64,000 nucleotides of DNA from assembly GCA_903892515.1 (NCBI GenBank), contig CAITIS010000020.1, positions 1 to 64,000 of the forward strand, in the 5' to 3' direction. Source of the stretch: an uncultured Planctomycetota bacterium (lineage in GTDB: Bacteria > Planctomycetota > Phycisphaerae > SM23-33). The position numbers and the translations under genes are program-made. A model generated the notes under the pieces. The model saw only the letters and a program-made list of their open reading frames with translations. It was not told the DNA's origin and made no database searches. Each line of letters starts with the position of its first letter. Position 1 is the first letter of the stretch. Of this stretch, positions 41,678 to 49,185 are shown in pieces.

Positions 41678-42946
41678 ATGAACATTCTGCTTATTGGCAA
41701 CGGAGGTCGCGAACACGCCCTGGCTTGGCGGATCGCCCAGAGCCCGCAGTGCACTCGACTGTACATCGCCCCGGGCAATCCCGGCACGGCCCAGGCGGGC
41801 GAGAACATCCCCGTTCAGCCCGAAAACGCCGAGGCCATCATCGCTGCCGCCAAGCAGTACAAGATCGAGCTGGTCGTCATCGGCCCGGAAGACCCGCTGG
41901 CCGATGGCCTGGCCGACAAGGTCCGCGCCGCGGGCATCCTGTGCTTTGGTCCCTCCGCTGACGGCGCCCGCATCGAGGCCGACAAGGCCTTCGCCAAGGA
42001 ACTCATGCGTTCGGCCGCCATCCCCACGGCTGAGGGCAGAATCTTCCACAGCCTGGAATCCGCCCGCGACTACGTCTTAAGCCGTGAGCACGGCGTGGTC
42101 GTCAAGGCCGCCGGGCTGGCCAAGGGCAAGGGCGTCTTCGTCTGCCGCGAGCCCCACCAGGCCATCAGGCCGCTCGAACAGATCATGACCGAAAAGATAT
42201 TCGGCGCCGCCGGGAACACCGTCATCATCGAAGAAATGCTCTTTGGCCAGGAGGCGTCGATTCTGGCCCTGTGCGACGGCCGGAGCATCTACGCCTTAGA
42301 GGCCTGCCAGGACCACAAGCCCGTCGGCGACGGTGACACCGGTCCCAACACCGGCGGCATGGGCGCGTACTGCCCCACCCCCATCGTCACCCCGGCCGTC
42401 ATGGACCACGTCGAGCGCGAAGTGCTCGTGCCCATCATCGACGCCATGAATCGCAGCTTTGGCCGCTACGAAGGCTGCCTGTACGCGGGCATCATGCTCA
42501 CGCCGGCGGGGCCCAAGGTGCTGGAATTCAACGCCCGCTTCGGCGACCCCGAGACCCAGCCATTGATGATGCGGCTCAAGAGCGACCTGGTCGAAGTGAT
42601 GGTCGCGACGTGCCGGCACCGGCTCGACGAAGTCACGCTGGAGTGGGACCCCCGGCCAGCAGTTTGCGTCGTGATGGCCTCGGGCGGCTACCCCGACAAG
42701 TACGCCAAGGGCTTCGAGATCACCGGCATCGCCGAGGCCGAGGCCTTGGGCGACGTGAAAGTCTTCCACGCCGGCACCGCCCTGCAAGGCGGCAAGCTGG
42801 TCAACTTCGGCGGAAGAGTGCTGGGCGTGACGGCCCTGGGCGAAACCATCGCCGCCGCCCAGAAACGCGCGTACGAAGCGGTGGTCAAGATTCACTGGGA
42901 AGGCTGCTTCTACCGCCACGACATCGGCTCCAAGGCGATTCGGTAA
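41678..42946 (+). CDS. purD: Phosphoribosylamine-glycine ligase (GAR synthetase)
   Basis: A 422-residue PurD with a GAAGGA site six bases before its ATG. It ligates glycine to phosphoribosylamine with ATP in purine synthesis. Visible features are the N-terminal fold MNILLIGNGGREHALAWRIA, the ATP-grasp core (VVVKAAGLAKGKGVFVCREP, VIIEEMLFGQEASILALCDG), DGDTGPNTGGMGAYCPTP, and VLEFNARFGDPETQPLMMRL. Length and motifs are full. The stop codon runs into a heptad repeat. Confidence 0.96.
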   Translation: MNILLIGNGGREHALAWRIAQSPQCTRLYIAPGNPGTAQAGENIPVQPENAEAIIAAAKQYKIELVVIGPEDPLADGLADKVRAAGILCFGPSADGARIEADKAFAKELMRSAAIPTAEGRIFHSLESARDYVLSREHGVVVKAAGLAKGKGVFVCREPHQAIRPLEQIMTEKIFGAAGNTVIIEEMLFGQEASILALCDGRSIYALEACQDHKPVGDGDTGPNTGGMGAYCPTPIVTPAVMDHVEREVLVPIIDAMNRSFGRYEGCLYAGIMLTPAGPKVLEFNARFGDPETQPLMMRLKSDLVEVMVATCRHRLDEVTLEWDPRPAVCVVMASGGYPDKYAKGFEITGIAEAEALGDVKVFHAGTALQGGKLVNFGGRVLGVTALGETIAAAQKRAYEAVVKIHWEGCFYRHDIGSKAIR

Positions 42947-43093
42947 GCGGGAATCGGGAATCGGGAAGCGGGAATCGGGAAGCGGGAAGCGGGAAGCGGG
43001 AAGCGGGACGCGGGTGGCGGGTGGCGGGTGGCGGGTGGCGGGTGGCGGGTGGCGGGTGGCGGGTGGCATGGTCACGCTGTTCGCGTGACCATG
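42945..43093. repeat. Heptad tandem repeat followed by a perfect hairpin
   Basis: Seventeen consecutive 7-bp units (AAGCGGG or AATCGGG for nine, ACGCGGG once, TGGCGGG for seven) run from the purD stop to 43063. A hairpin with arms CATGGTCACGC and its complement follows at 43067-43093. The remaining bases to 43202 contain AATCTGAGATCT-type repeats. Confidence 0.8.
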
Positions 43094-43202
43094 TTTGACC
43101 TCGGCCGGAGAGCAGGCCCAGCCGAAAGACGGTCGATGACGCGTGTTTTCTCGAATCTGAAATCTGAGATCTGAGATCTGAAATCTCAGATCCAGATTTG
43201 CT

Positions 43203-43526
43203 CTACCCTTCGATCTCCAGGTTCAGCGGTTCGATAAACGCGATGGCCATGCCCTCGGAGGCTTGGATTTTCTGATGGCGGATGACGACGGCGCGGCTGG
43301 GCACGTCTTCCATCATGAAGGTGTTGGGCGTGCTGCGCGGCACTTTCATCTCGGCCTGGAGCACGTCGCCGACGCTGAACTGGCCGCGGTCGGCCACTGC
43401 CGCCCCGCCGTCGGAGACGTTAAGCGTCTGGGTGCGCAGCAGCTTGTTGCCATGGCTGTCGGTGATGATGATCGGACAGGACAGCTCAAACCGCTGATGC
43501 ACACGTTTTTCCACCCAGCCACTCAT
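43203..43526 (-). CDS. PilZ-domain protein (c-di-GMP binding)
   Basis: A 107-residue single PilZ domain. The c-di-GMP-binding RxxxR motif is in EKRVHQRFELS (residues 8-12), and the second motif N-x-S-x-x-G is in LNVSDGGAAVADR. The protein probably senses c-di-GMP made by enzymes such as the GGDEF protein at 52.5 kb and could act on motility or surface structures. Confidence 0.85.
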   Translation of the reverse strand: MSGWVEKRVHQRFELSCPIIITDSHGNKLLRTQTLNVSDGGAAVADRGQFSVGDVLQAEMKVPRSTPNTFMMEDVPSRAVVIRHQKIQASEGMAIAFIEPLNLEIEG

Positions 43527-43551
43527 TGATATCCTCCACTCGCAGATAGAA

Positions 43552-43661
43552 GGCGATATCAGATATCAGATATTGGATATTAGGATGGAGCGCCAAGTCG
43601 GTCTGGACGCTGTTCCTAATATCTGATATCTGATATCCAATATATGATATCCAATATCGCC
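43552..43661. repeat. GATATC-rich inverted repeat element
   Basis: The left arm starts GGCGATATCAGATATCAG at 43552 and the right arm ends with its near complement at 43661, with imperfect pairing over about 33-47 bp and a 30-bp centre. It lies between the pilZ and NYN genes. Confidence 0.6.
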
Positions 43662-43677
43662 TACTGAAAGCTTCCAC

Positions 43678-44166
43678 TCACTTATCTTCGCCGGCGTCCT
43701 CGCCGAGGCCAAGATCCTTGATCCACTTTTCGGCCTCTTCGGGCGAAAGCCCTTCGCGCTTCTCGGACGGCTCGCGCACACGTGGCCTGGATTGCCTCTC
43801 GAGCATCTTAAACAGCAGCGGCACGAAATCTTCGCTGGTGATGTCCTGACAGCCGCGGTGCTGGGCGGCTTTACGGATTTCCCGGTCGGTGCTGACGACG
43901 ACCAGGCGGCGCGGGGCCGTGTTGGCCGTAATCCGTTCCAGCACAAGCTCATCGGCGGAACGGTCAAAGGAGTATAGAATTTCCAAGTTCGTCTGGGCCA
44001 ATTCCCGGTTCCCAAAACGCGGCGCCGGGCCGTCAAATACCACGCAGACGCGCTCTTTCCCGCTGGCCAGCGGGGCTAGCAGCGTAGCCACGCCGTCGCG
44101 GCCGACGTCCTGGCCGGCCTTGCGCAGCGCGAACATCAAATTGTTGCCGTCCACGATGATGGGCAT
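43678..44166 (-). CDS. NYN-domain RNase (YacP-like)
   Basis: A 162-residue protein started at the ATG at 44166, where the NYN domain begins. Conserved acidic residues are visible in MPIIVDGNNLMFALRKAG, VCVVFDGPAPRFG, SADELVLERIT and VVVSTDREIRKAAQ. YacP-like proteins are PIN-like RNases, and Rae1 from this family cleaves mRNA on ribosomes in Bacillus; activity here is inferred. A longer frame starts at 44226 but lacks domain support. Confidence 0.78.
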   Translation of the reverse strand: MPIIVDGNNLMFALRKAGQDVGRDGVATLLAPLASGKERVCVVFDGPAPRFGNRELAQTNLEILYSFDRSADELVLERITANTAPRRLVVVSTDREIRKAAQHRGCQDITSEDFVPLLFKMLERQSRPRVREPSEKREGLSPEEAEKWIKDLGLGEDAGEDK

Positions 44167-44247
44167 GACGAAGCATGGTAGCGGCCAGCCTGACAGGCGG
44201 CAATGGGTGACGGTGGACAGGGGCAAATACGCGGATCAGAAAGGCTG

Positions 44248-44406
44248 GAACTGGTTTCATAACCGTGGTACGCCCGCCCTCGGGCGTCAAAACCTCGAGA
44301 AGACGTCGACATGGCCGCAAAAACCACAGCCGAGGGCGGCTGTGCCACGAAGCCATCCACACCCGAGGCGGCTGTGCCACGTGTCAAACTGGTATGAAAC
44401 CAGTTC
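44248..44406. repeat. 159-bp palindromic repeat element copy 2, with terminal inverted repeats
   Basis: The ends GAACTGGTTTCATAACC (44248-44264) and GGTATGAAACCAGTTC (44391-44406) are inverted copies with one extra base. Inside are the CACAGCCGAGGGCGGCTGTG palindrome and a second partial copy. It is homologous to 40288-40428, and parts recur at 39650, 47488 and 53591. Confidence 0.7.
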
Positions 44407-44434
44407 TGCACACGGCCCTGCCCCAGGGGCGATC

Positions 44435-44995
44435 CTACGCGGAGAGTTCCTCGCCAATCACGGGTGCTTCCTCGCTAAGCACCGGCGGCATCACTTCGGG
44501 AGCAGACTCCAGCGTCTTGGCGATGGATTGTTGCCAACTCTCGTACATGGCCCAATTGCCGTGCTGGCGGGCGGTTTCCATGACCTGGGCAAAGGGCTTT
44601 TCGGATTCAATCAGGAAGATCGCATCAGAGTGGTTCCGCCAAGCCCCGATGCGTCGCAGTCCCGCGTCTTGCTCGAACTGGTCCACCCAGGCCGGCAGCT
44701 CGCACGTCAGCTTGTCGAAATCCTTCTCGCGACCAGGCGAGACCTTCATCTGCATGAGCGTCCGGTACCGGGCCGCCCCGCGAACGGAGACCCGCTTGTC
44801 CATCGGTTGAATGGCCTTGGCTTTCAAGCCCTCGGGCGTACGATGCAGGTTATAAGAAACGCGCTGATCCTCAGCCAGGGCCTTAAAGCCGTCCATGACG
44901 ATGTCGCTGAAGTGGAAAAATACGTCCCCTTCGGGGCTCTCAATGAAGCCGTAGCCCTTGCCCTTGTCGTACCACTTGACTCTACCCAGAGGCAT
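44435..44995 (-). CDS. Cold-shock domain fused to a ferredoxin-like domain
   Basis: A 186-residue protein. Residues 1-66 form a cold-shock domain with RNP motifs KGKGYGFIESPEGDVFFHFS. A second domain (about residues 78-165) starts RTLMQMKVSPGREKDFDKLT and has the look of an alpha-beta dimeric (ABM/NIPSNAP-like) barrel. Cold-shock domains bind single-stranded nucleic acid. The fusion is unusual; the second domain may dimerise the protein or sense a ligand. Confidence 0.72.
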   Translation of the reverse strand: MPLGRVKWYDKGKGYGFIESPEGDVFFHFSDIVMDGFKALAEDQRVSYNLHRTPEGLKAKAIQPMDKRVSVRGAARYRTLMQMKVSPGREKDFDKLTCELPAWVDQFEQDAGLRRIGAWRNHSDAIFLIESEKPFAQVMETARQHGNWAMYESWQQSIAKTLESAPEVMPPVLSEEAPVIGEELSA

Positions 44996-45157
44996 CCGTT
45001 ACTCCCTGGCACCCGCCGCTTCTTCCCGACCCGTCACACGCCCGCATTATAACGGCACTATCCAGAGTGTCCATATGTTCTTAACGCATTTGCACCTGTT
45101 TCCTGCTGAATCGCGCAGCCGTCTTCACCCTCCTGCCCAGAGGCGTCATCTGCCCCA

Positions 45158-45185
45158 TTGCCTGCCGGCCGCCCTTGCGCATAAT
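45158..45185 (+). promoter_or_regulatory. Promoter of the M20 peptidase gene
   Basis: TTGCCT (45158-45163) and CATAAT (45180-45185) are 16 bp apart. The -10 box ends eight bases before the ATG and no ribosome-binding site is visible, so the message may be leaderless. Confidence 0.45.
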
Positions 45186-45193
45186 AGTTACCC

Positions 45194-46573
45194 ATGCTAT
45201 CCAAAGAATTACTGGCGTATTTGCAGACCAACCGGCGGCGTCACTTGGGTGAATTGCTGGAGATACTGAAGTTTCCTTCGATCAGCTCGCAGAGTCAGCG
45301 CAATGCCGAAAGTCTGGCCTGTGCCGAGCACCTGGCCGAGGTCGTGCGCAAGCTGGGGTTCGACGTGAAACTGCACCCGTGGCGGACCCACCCGATCCTG
45401 ATTGCCCGCCGCGACTGCCGCCGGCCGGACGCGCCGACGGTGCTGCTGTACGGCCATTACGACGTGCAGCCCGTGGACCCGCTGAACCTGTGGGACAGCC
45501 CGCCCTTTGAACCGGCCGTGCGCGACAACTCGGTGTACGCCCGCGGCGCCAGCGACGACAAGGGCCAGATGTACTGCCAGATCAAGGCCATCGAAGCCCT
45601 GCTGGCGGTCGAGGGCGATCTGCCCGTCAATGTCGTCCTGCTGGCCGAGGGCGAGGAGGAGATCGGCTCGCCGGATGTCGAACAGTTCCTCACCGCCAAC
45701 GCCGGCCTGCTGCAAGCCCAGTGCGCACTCATCAGCGACAGCAGCTTCTTTGCCCCCGGCCTGCCCGCCATCACCTACGGCCTGCGCGGGCTTGGGTACC
45801 TCGAACTCACGGTGGAAGGCCCCAAGGCCGACCTGCACAGCGGCATGCACGGCGGAGCGGTGGTCAATCCGCTCAACGGCCTGGCCAAGCTGCTGGCGGG
45901 CATGCACGACGCCCAGGGACGCGTGGCCATCGAGGGCTTCTACGACGACGTCCTGCCGCTGGAGGAGCGCGAGCGTCAGAACTGGCGAGGCCTGCCCTTT
46001 GACGAGAAACGCTACGCCGAAGAACTCGGCGTGGAACTGGCCGGCGGCGAAAAAGGGCTGGACGTGCTGGTCCGCCGCTGGGCCCGGCCGACGCTGGAGT
46101 GCAACGGCATCGTCGGCGGCTACCAGGGCGAAGGCTCCAAGACCGTCATCCCAGCCAAGGCGACGGCGAAAATATCCATGCGGCTGGTGAACAATCAGCG
46201 CCCCGAGAAGATCGTCCAGTGCTTCCAGGAACACGTGCGAAAGAACACACCGCCGGGGCTGCGGGCCAGCGTGGCGGTCTCCTCGATGGCCCGGCCAGTG
46301 ATGATTTCGCTGGACAGCCCGTACATGCGGGCCGCCCAAGGGGCCCTGGAAGAAGCCTTCGGAACGAAGCCGGCACTGGTGCGCGAAGGCGCCTCCGTGC
46401 CGATAACTGAACTGTTCCAGCGCGTGCTGAAGCTCGAACCGCTGCTGATGGGCTTTGGCCTGCCCGACGACGGGCTGCACAGCCCCAACGAGCATTTCCA
46501 CCTGGAGCAGTACTACGGCGGAATCGTGGCCATCGCGGCGGCACTGAAGAACATCGGCCAACTGAGTCGATGA
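45194..46573 (+). CDS. M20 family metallopeptidase (dipeptidase-like)
   Basis: A 459-residue M20 peptidase. Metal ligands are visible in LLYGHYDVQPVDP (His, Asp), ARGASDDKGQMYC (Asp), AEGEEEIGSP (catalytic Glu and a ligand Glu) and PNEHFHLEQYYGG (His). A lid domain occupies about residues 205-345, including HSGMHGGAVVNPL. M20 dipeptidases remove single amino acids from dipeptides or peptides. Function in peptide degradation is expected; substrate unknown. Confidence 0.88.
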   Translation: MLSKELLAYLQTNRRRHLGELLEILKFPSISSQSQRNAESLACAEHLAEVVRKLGFDVKLHPWRTHPILIARRDCRRPDAPTVLLYGHYDVQPVDPLNLWDSPPFEPAVRDNSVYARGASDDKGQMYCQIKAIEALLAVEGDLPVNVVLLAEGEEEIGSPDVEQFLTANAGLLQAQCALISDSSFFAPGLPAITYGLRGLGYLELTVEGPKADLHSGMHGGAVVNPLNGLAKLLAGMHDAQGRVAIEGFYDDVLPLEERERQNWRGLPFDEKRYAEELGVELAGGEKGLDVLVRRWARPTLECNGIVGGYQGEGSKTVIPAKATAKISMRLVNNQRPEKIVQCFQEHVRKNTPPGLRASVAVSSMARPVMISLDSPYMRAAQGALEEAFGTKPALVREGASVPITELFQRVLKLEPLLMGFGLPDDGLHSPNEHFHLEQYYGGIVAIAAALKNIGQLSR

Positions 46574-46816
46574 CAAAGCCGGGCTTCTGACCACAAAGGC
46601 AAGAAAAGGCGCTGCCACGGAGGCCACAGAAGAAGACCGGGTAAGCAAGGCCTTGAACCACAAAGGCCCAAAGGAGTACACGAAGTTCAGAGAGCAGGAG
46701 CGTGTAGAAGTATTCCATCTCGCCTCCTTGGTGCCCTTTGTGCGCCGTTTCTTTGTGCCTTCGTGGTTTACGCCGTTGGTTTGCCTTTCTCGGTGGCTTG
46801 ACTCAGGAATATACTA
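46574..46816. repeat. Purine-rich inverted repeat region
   Basis: An inverted repeat with arms AACCACAAAGGCCCAAAG (46656-46673) and its near complement (46751-46768) belongs to the ACCACRRAG family also seen at 40207, 41579 and 55612. No gene is supported. Confidence 0.55.
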
Positions 46817-46844
46817 TTGACACGGCCTCTCGAAGAGCCATAAT
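46817..46844 (+). promoter_or_regulatory. Promoter of rplU
   Basis: A perfect TTGACA (46817-46822) and CATAAT (46839-46844) are 16 bp apart. The transcript should start near 46851 and leave about 50 nt of leader before the bL21 start. Confidence 0.65.
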
Positions 46845-46901
46845 GAGGAACTCTTGTGCCGTGCTGGAACGATCCAGCGGCCCTTACGAAGGATGAAGAA
46901 C

Positions 46902-47219
46902 TTGTACGCGATAATCGAAGACAGCGGGCAGCAGTTTAAGGTCAGCCAGGGCGACGTGATTCGTGTGGACTTGCGAGACTTGGCCGAGGATGCCAAGACG
47001 CTCGAGTTCCCGCGCGTATTGCTCGTGGCCGATGGCGAGAACGTCAAGATCGGCACGCCGGCCGTTGATGGCGCCAAGGTCGTGGCCGACATCGAAGACC
47101 CCTTCGTCAAGGGTGACAAAGTGCGGATCTTCAAGTACAAACGCCGCAAGGGCTATCGCCACCGCGCCGGCCACCGTCAGAAGTACATCGAAGTCCGCAT
47201 CAGCCAGATCGTGGCGTAG
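46902..47219 (+). CDS. rplU: Ribosomal protein bL21
   Basis: A 105-residue bL21, a 50S subunit protein binding 23S rRNA. The canonical start reads YAIIEDSGQQFKVSQGD, and the C-terminal half carries KGDKVRIFKYKRRKGYRHRA and QKYIEVRISQIV. I chose the TTG at 46902 because the canonical bL21 N-terminus begins there and a GAAGGA site lies eight bases upstream; an ATG at 46893 would add three residues but overlaps that site. The usual partner rpmA does not follow. A strong terminator comes 85 bp later. Confidence 0.93.
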   Translation: MYAIIEDSGQQFKVSQGDVIRVDLRDLAEDAKTLEFPRVLLVADGENVKIGTPAVDGAKVVADIEDPFVKGDKVRIFKYKRRKGYRHRAGHRQKYIEVRISQIVA

Positions 47220-47303
47220 TTCGCCCGATTGGCAGGCCAGAACGACTGAATCGGCTTAAGCCGGCGGATCGTCGGCCCAGGCCGGACGGATCGTGCAAAA
47301 CAA

Positions 47304-47351
47304 AAGAAGCGGTCTTCGCCTCTCGGGGCGCAGGACCGCTTCTTCTTTTTT
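47304..47351 (+). terminator. Rho-independent terminator of rplU
   Basis: Arms AAGAAGCGGTC (47304-47314) and its exact complement (47334-47344), with further pairing inside, are followed by C and six T residues (47346-47351). Confidence 0.85.
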
Positions 47352-48473
47352 CGAGCCTCTTTTTTAGGGCCTGACGGGTCGAGCCTGATCGGGTGGCATG
47401 GTCAGCCGCCCGCTGTTGGGCGGTAACCATGTTTGGCCCGGAGCATGGTCATCCCACACGACGAGAGTGACCATGCCGCCCCGAACGTAGCACAGCCGCC
47501 CTCGGCTGTGGTCTTTCCGTGGCCTCGGTGCGCGGTCCTTCCGTCACATCGGCCGATCAAGCGTCAGCCGGGTGCCGTGGCCGCGGTGTCCAGCGGCCAC
47601 GCAGATCCACCCTGGTCCCAATCGCCGCGACCACGCCATCCCGCGAGATTCTCCGTCAGATCAGCCGATCAAGCGTCAGCAGATTCCCTTTCAGCCCCGA
47701 ATCGCCCTGCCACACAAGCTTGGGTGACTTGGCCGACCGGCCAGCCTTGGTATTCCAGCCAATCAGATCCACGGTCCTTGCCTGAATGGATTGCACAGCA
47801 TCCGGCGCGGTGGCCGGGGCCCACGTCTGCGGCCCAGTTGCGGTTGTGCCACGCGATCACGCCCCGACCGCAGGCAGGTCTAATGGTCAGCTGGGTGCCG
47901 TGGTCGCGGCGTTTGCGGCCAGGGTGGGGCCACGTGGCCGCTGGACGCCGCGGCCACGGCACCCCGCCTCGGCGGAGCCGCGCCATCATGCTCCCCGCCA
48001 CAGGCAGGTCTAACATGGTCACGCCAACGACAGCGAGACCATGCCACCCAATTCCTGCGATTGGCGAGGCTGCACGGGCGAGACGCCCGTGTCACGGAGT
48101 GCGCAAAAAAGATGGGCGAGGCCGTGCTTGCTCAAGGCACTGCCATCGCCCTTCGCCTTGGTAGAAGTCCCCTCGCAATCCAGGCTCCCAGCGTCGTTCA
48201 CCGGAGGAGGGGTGAACTTCCGACGGGCGCTCAACTCCGTCAGCTCGCTTTTTGCCTTAGACTCCTACCTGCTCTTGGACCTCAGACGATCGCCCGGGAG
48301 ATGGGCGGGCTTAGCGGCAGGCGCTCATCTCTGCCATTGCCACATCGTCGTTGTGTGAGGTCCTGTGAGGCTCATCGGTTGCACCGTCCGAGCCAGCCCT
48401 CGCTGGTCTTGGAAATTAGGCTCCTCGGTCGTCGAAAGCTGTACACAGCGAGTGACAGCTCCTCAAATCGAAG
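47352..48473. repeat. 1.1-kb gene-free repeat cluster
   Basis: Contains CATGGTCA...TGACCATG hairpins (47397-47431, 47444-47475, 48014-48043), a GCACAGCCGCCCTCGGCTGT palindrome (about 47490-47509), a 29-bp direct repeat 112 bp apart (47540-47568 and 47652-47680), a GGGTGCCGTGG inverted repeat (about 47892-47972), and an ACGGGCGAGACGCCCGT hairpin (48074-48090). Open frames across it are repeat-derived and not supported as genes. Confidence 0.65.
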
Positions 48474-48905
48474 TTATCGGTCCGTAATCGGAACTCGTTG
48501 GGGCACTTCCAGGGTATGCGATACTATCGCCTGCCACTGGTCCCTCGTGACCGGACGAGCGAGGAAGCAAGCTCCGCCTTGGCGGGCCGCGACCTCCACG
48601 TTCCCGCCGCCGGTATCGCCGACGACGGTGATCGGACAGTTAGGCCACCGATTTCTCATCCAATTCAACGCCCTGCCCAGTTCAGCGGGTGTTTCCATGC
48701 TGGCCAAAACGATCAAAGCAACCCGCCCTCGCGGGCTATTGGTCAGCACGTCTGCACACCGCCGATACGTGATCAGGACGCCCTTATTCACTTGTGATAG
48801 CTGCTCTGCTACTTGCGAGGCCTCATCGCCATCGCTACAGGTCATCACGATACAAAAACTTTCGCCGTCCCTCGCCTCAGCCCTCATGGTTCGAGGTTGC
48901 ATCAC
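48474..48905 (-). CDS. Degenerate receiver-like domain protein
   Basis: A 143-residue protein with the length and secondary structure of a response-regulator receiver, but the phosphoacceptor strand reads VALIVLASMETPAELGRALN (no Asp at the usual place) and the conserved Lys is Arg (GGACFLARPV). It is therefore a pseudo-receiver that probably works by binding rather than phosphorylation. It is on the minus strand, downstream of the sigma-54 activator gene, with operator-like repeats in between. Confidence 0.55.
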   Translation of the reverse strand: MMQPRTMRAEARDGESFCIVMTCSDGDEASQVAEQLSQVNKGVLITYRRCADVLTNSPRGRVALIVLASMETPAELGRALNWMRNRWPNCPITVVGDTGGGNVEVAARQGGACFLARPVTRDQWQAIVSHTLEVPQRVPITDR

Positions 48906-49072
48906 GTTCTTCCCTCACTTTCGTTTCCCTCTTCTCCCCTCTGTATATCAACGGCTGTGCCACGGAGGCGTGCCGCCTGATATTTAACGTAACGCGTTTC
49001 CGTACACCCACTTAGGATTCTCGCGCAGTTGCAGTCCCTTTGGCACGCGTTGCAGGTGTCGCAGAACCTGTC

Positions 49073-49126
49073 GCATATCGCTATAGCAAGTGTTGCACAG
49101 TACAGCAGTACTGTTGCATATCGCTA
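49073..49126. promoter_or_regulatory. Direct repeats and palindrome upstream of the pseudo-receiver gene
   Basis: Two copies of GCATATCGCTA (49073-49083 and 49116-49126) flank a palindrome ACAGTAC-AGC-AGTACTGT (49097-49114). This sits between the sigma-54 activator and the pseudo-receiver, about 170 bp upstream of the latter's start. Confidence 0.5.
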
Positions 49127-49185
49127 CACAGGTCAGAGGGCGGAAAGATGCACTGTCACGGGGTGGTGATGGGCGAAGGCGGCGC

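Noticed and set aside
42945-43063. Possible CRISPR array
   Set aside because: Units are contiguous 7-mers with no spacers and no cas genes are near.
47433-48164. 243-codon plus-strand frame in the repeat cluster
   Set aside because: The frame is made of several repeat families and has repeat-derived, Pro- and Arg-rich composition.
49041-49054. TGGCAC...TTGCA resembling a sigma-54 promoter
   Set aside because: Spacing between GG and GC is two bases too short for a functional -24/-12 element.
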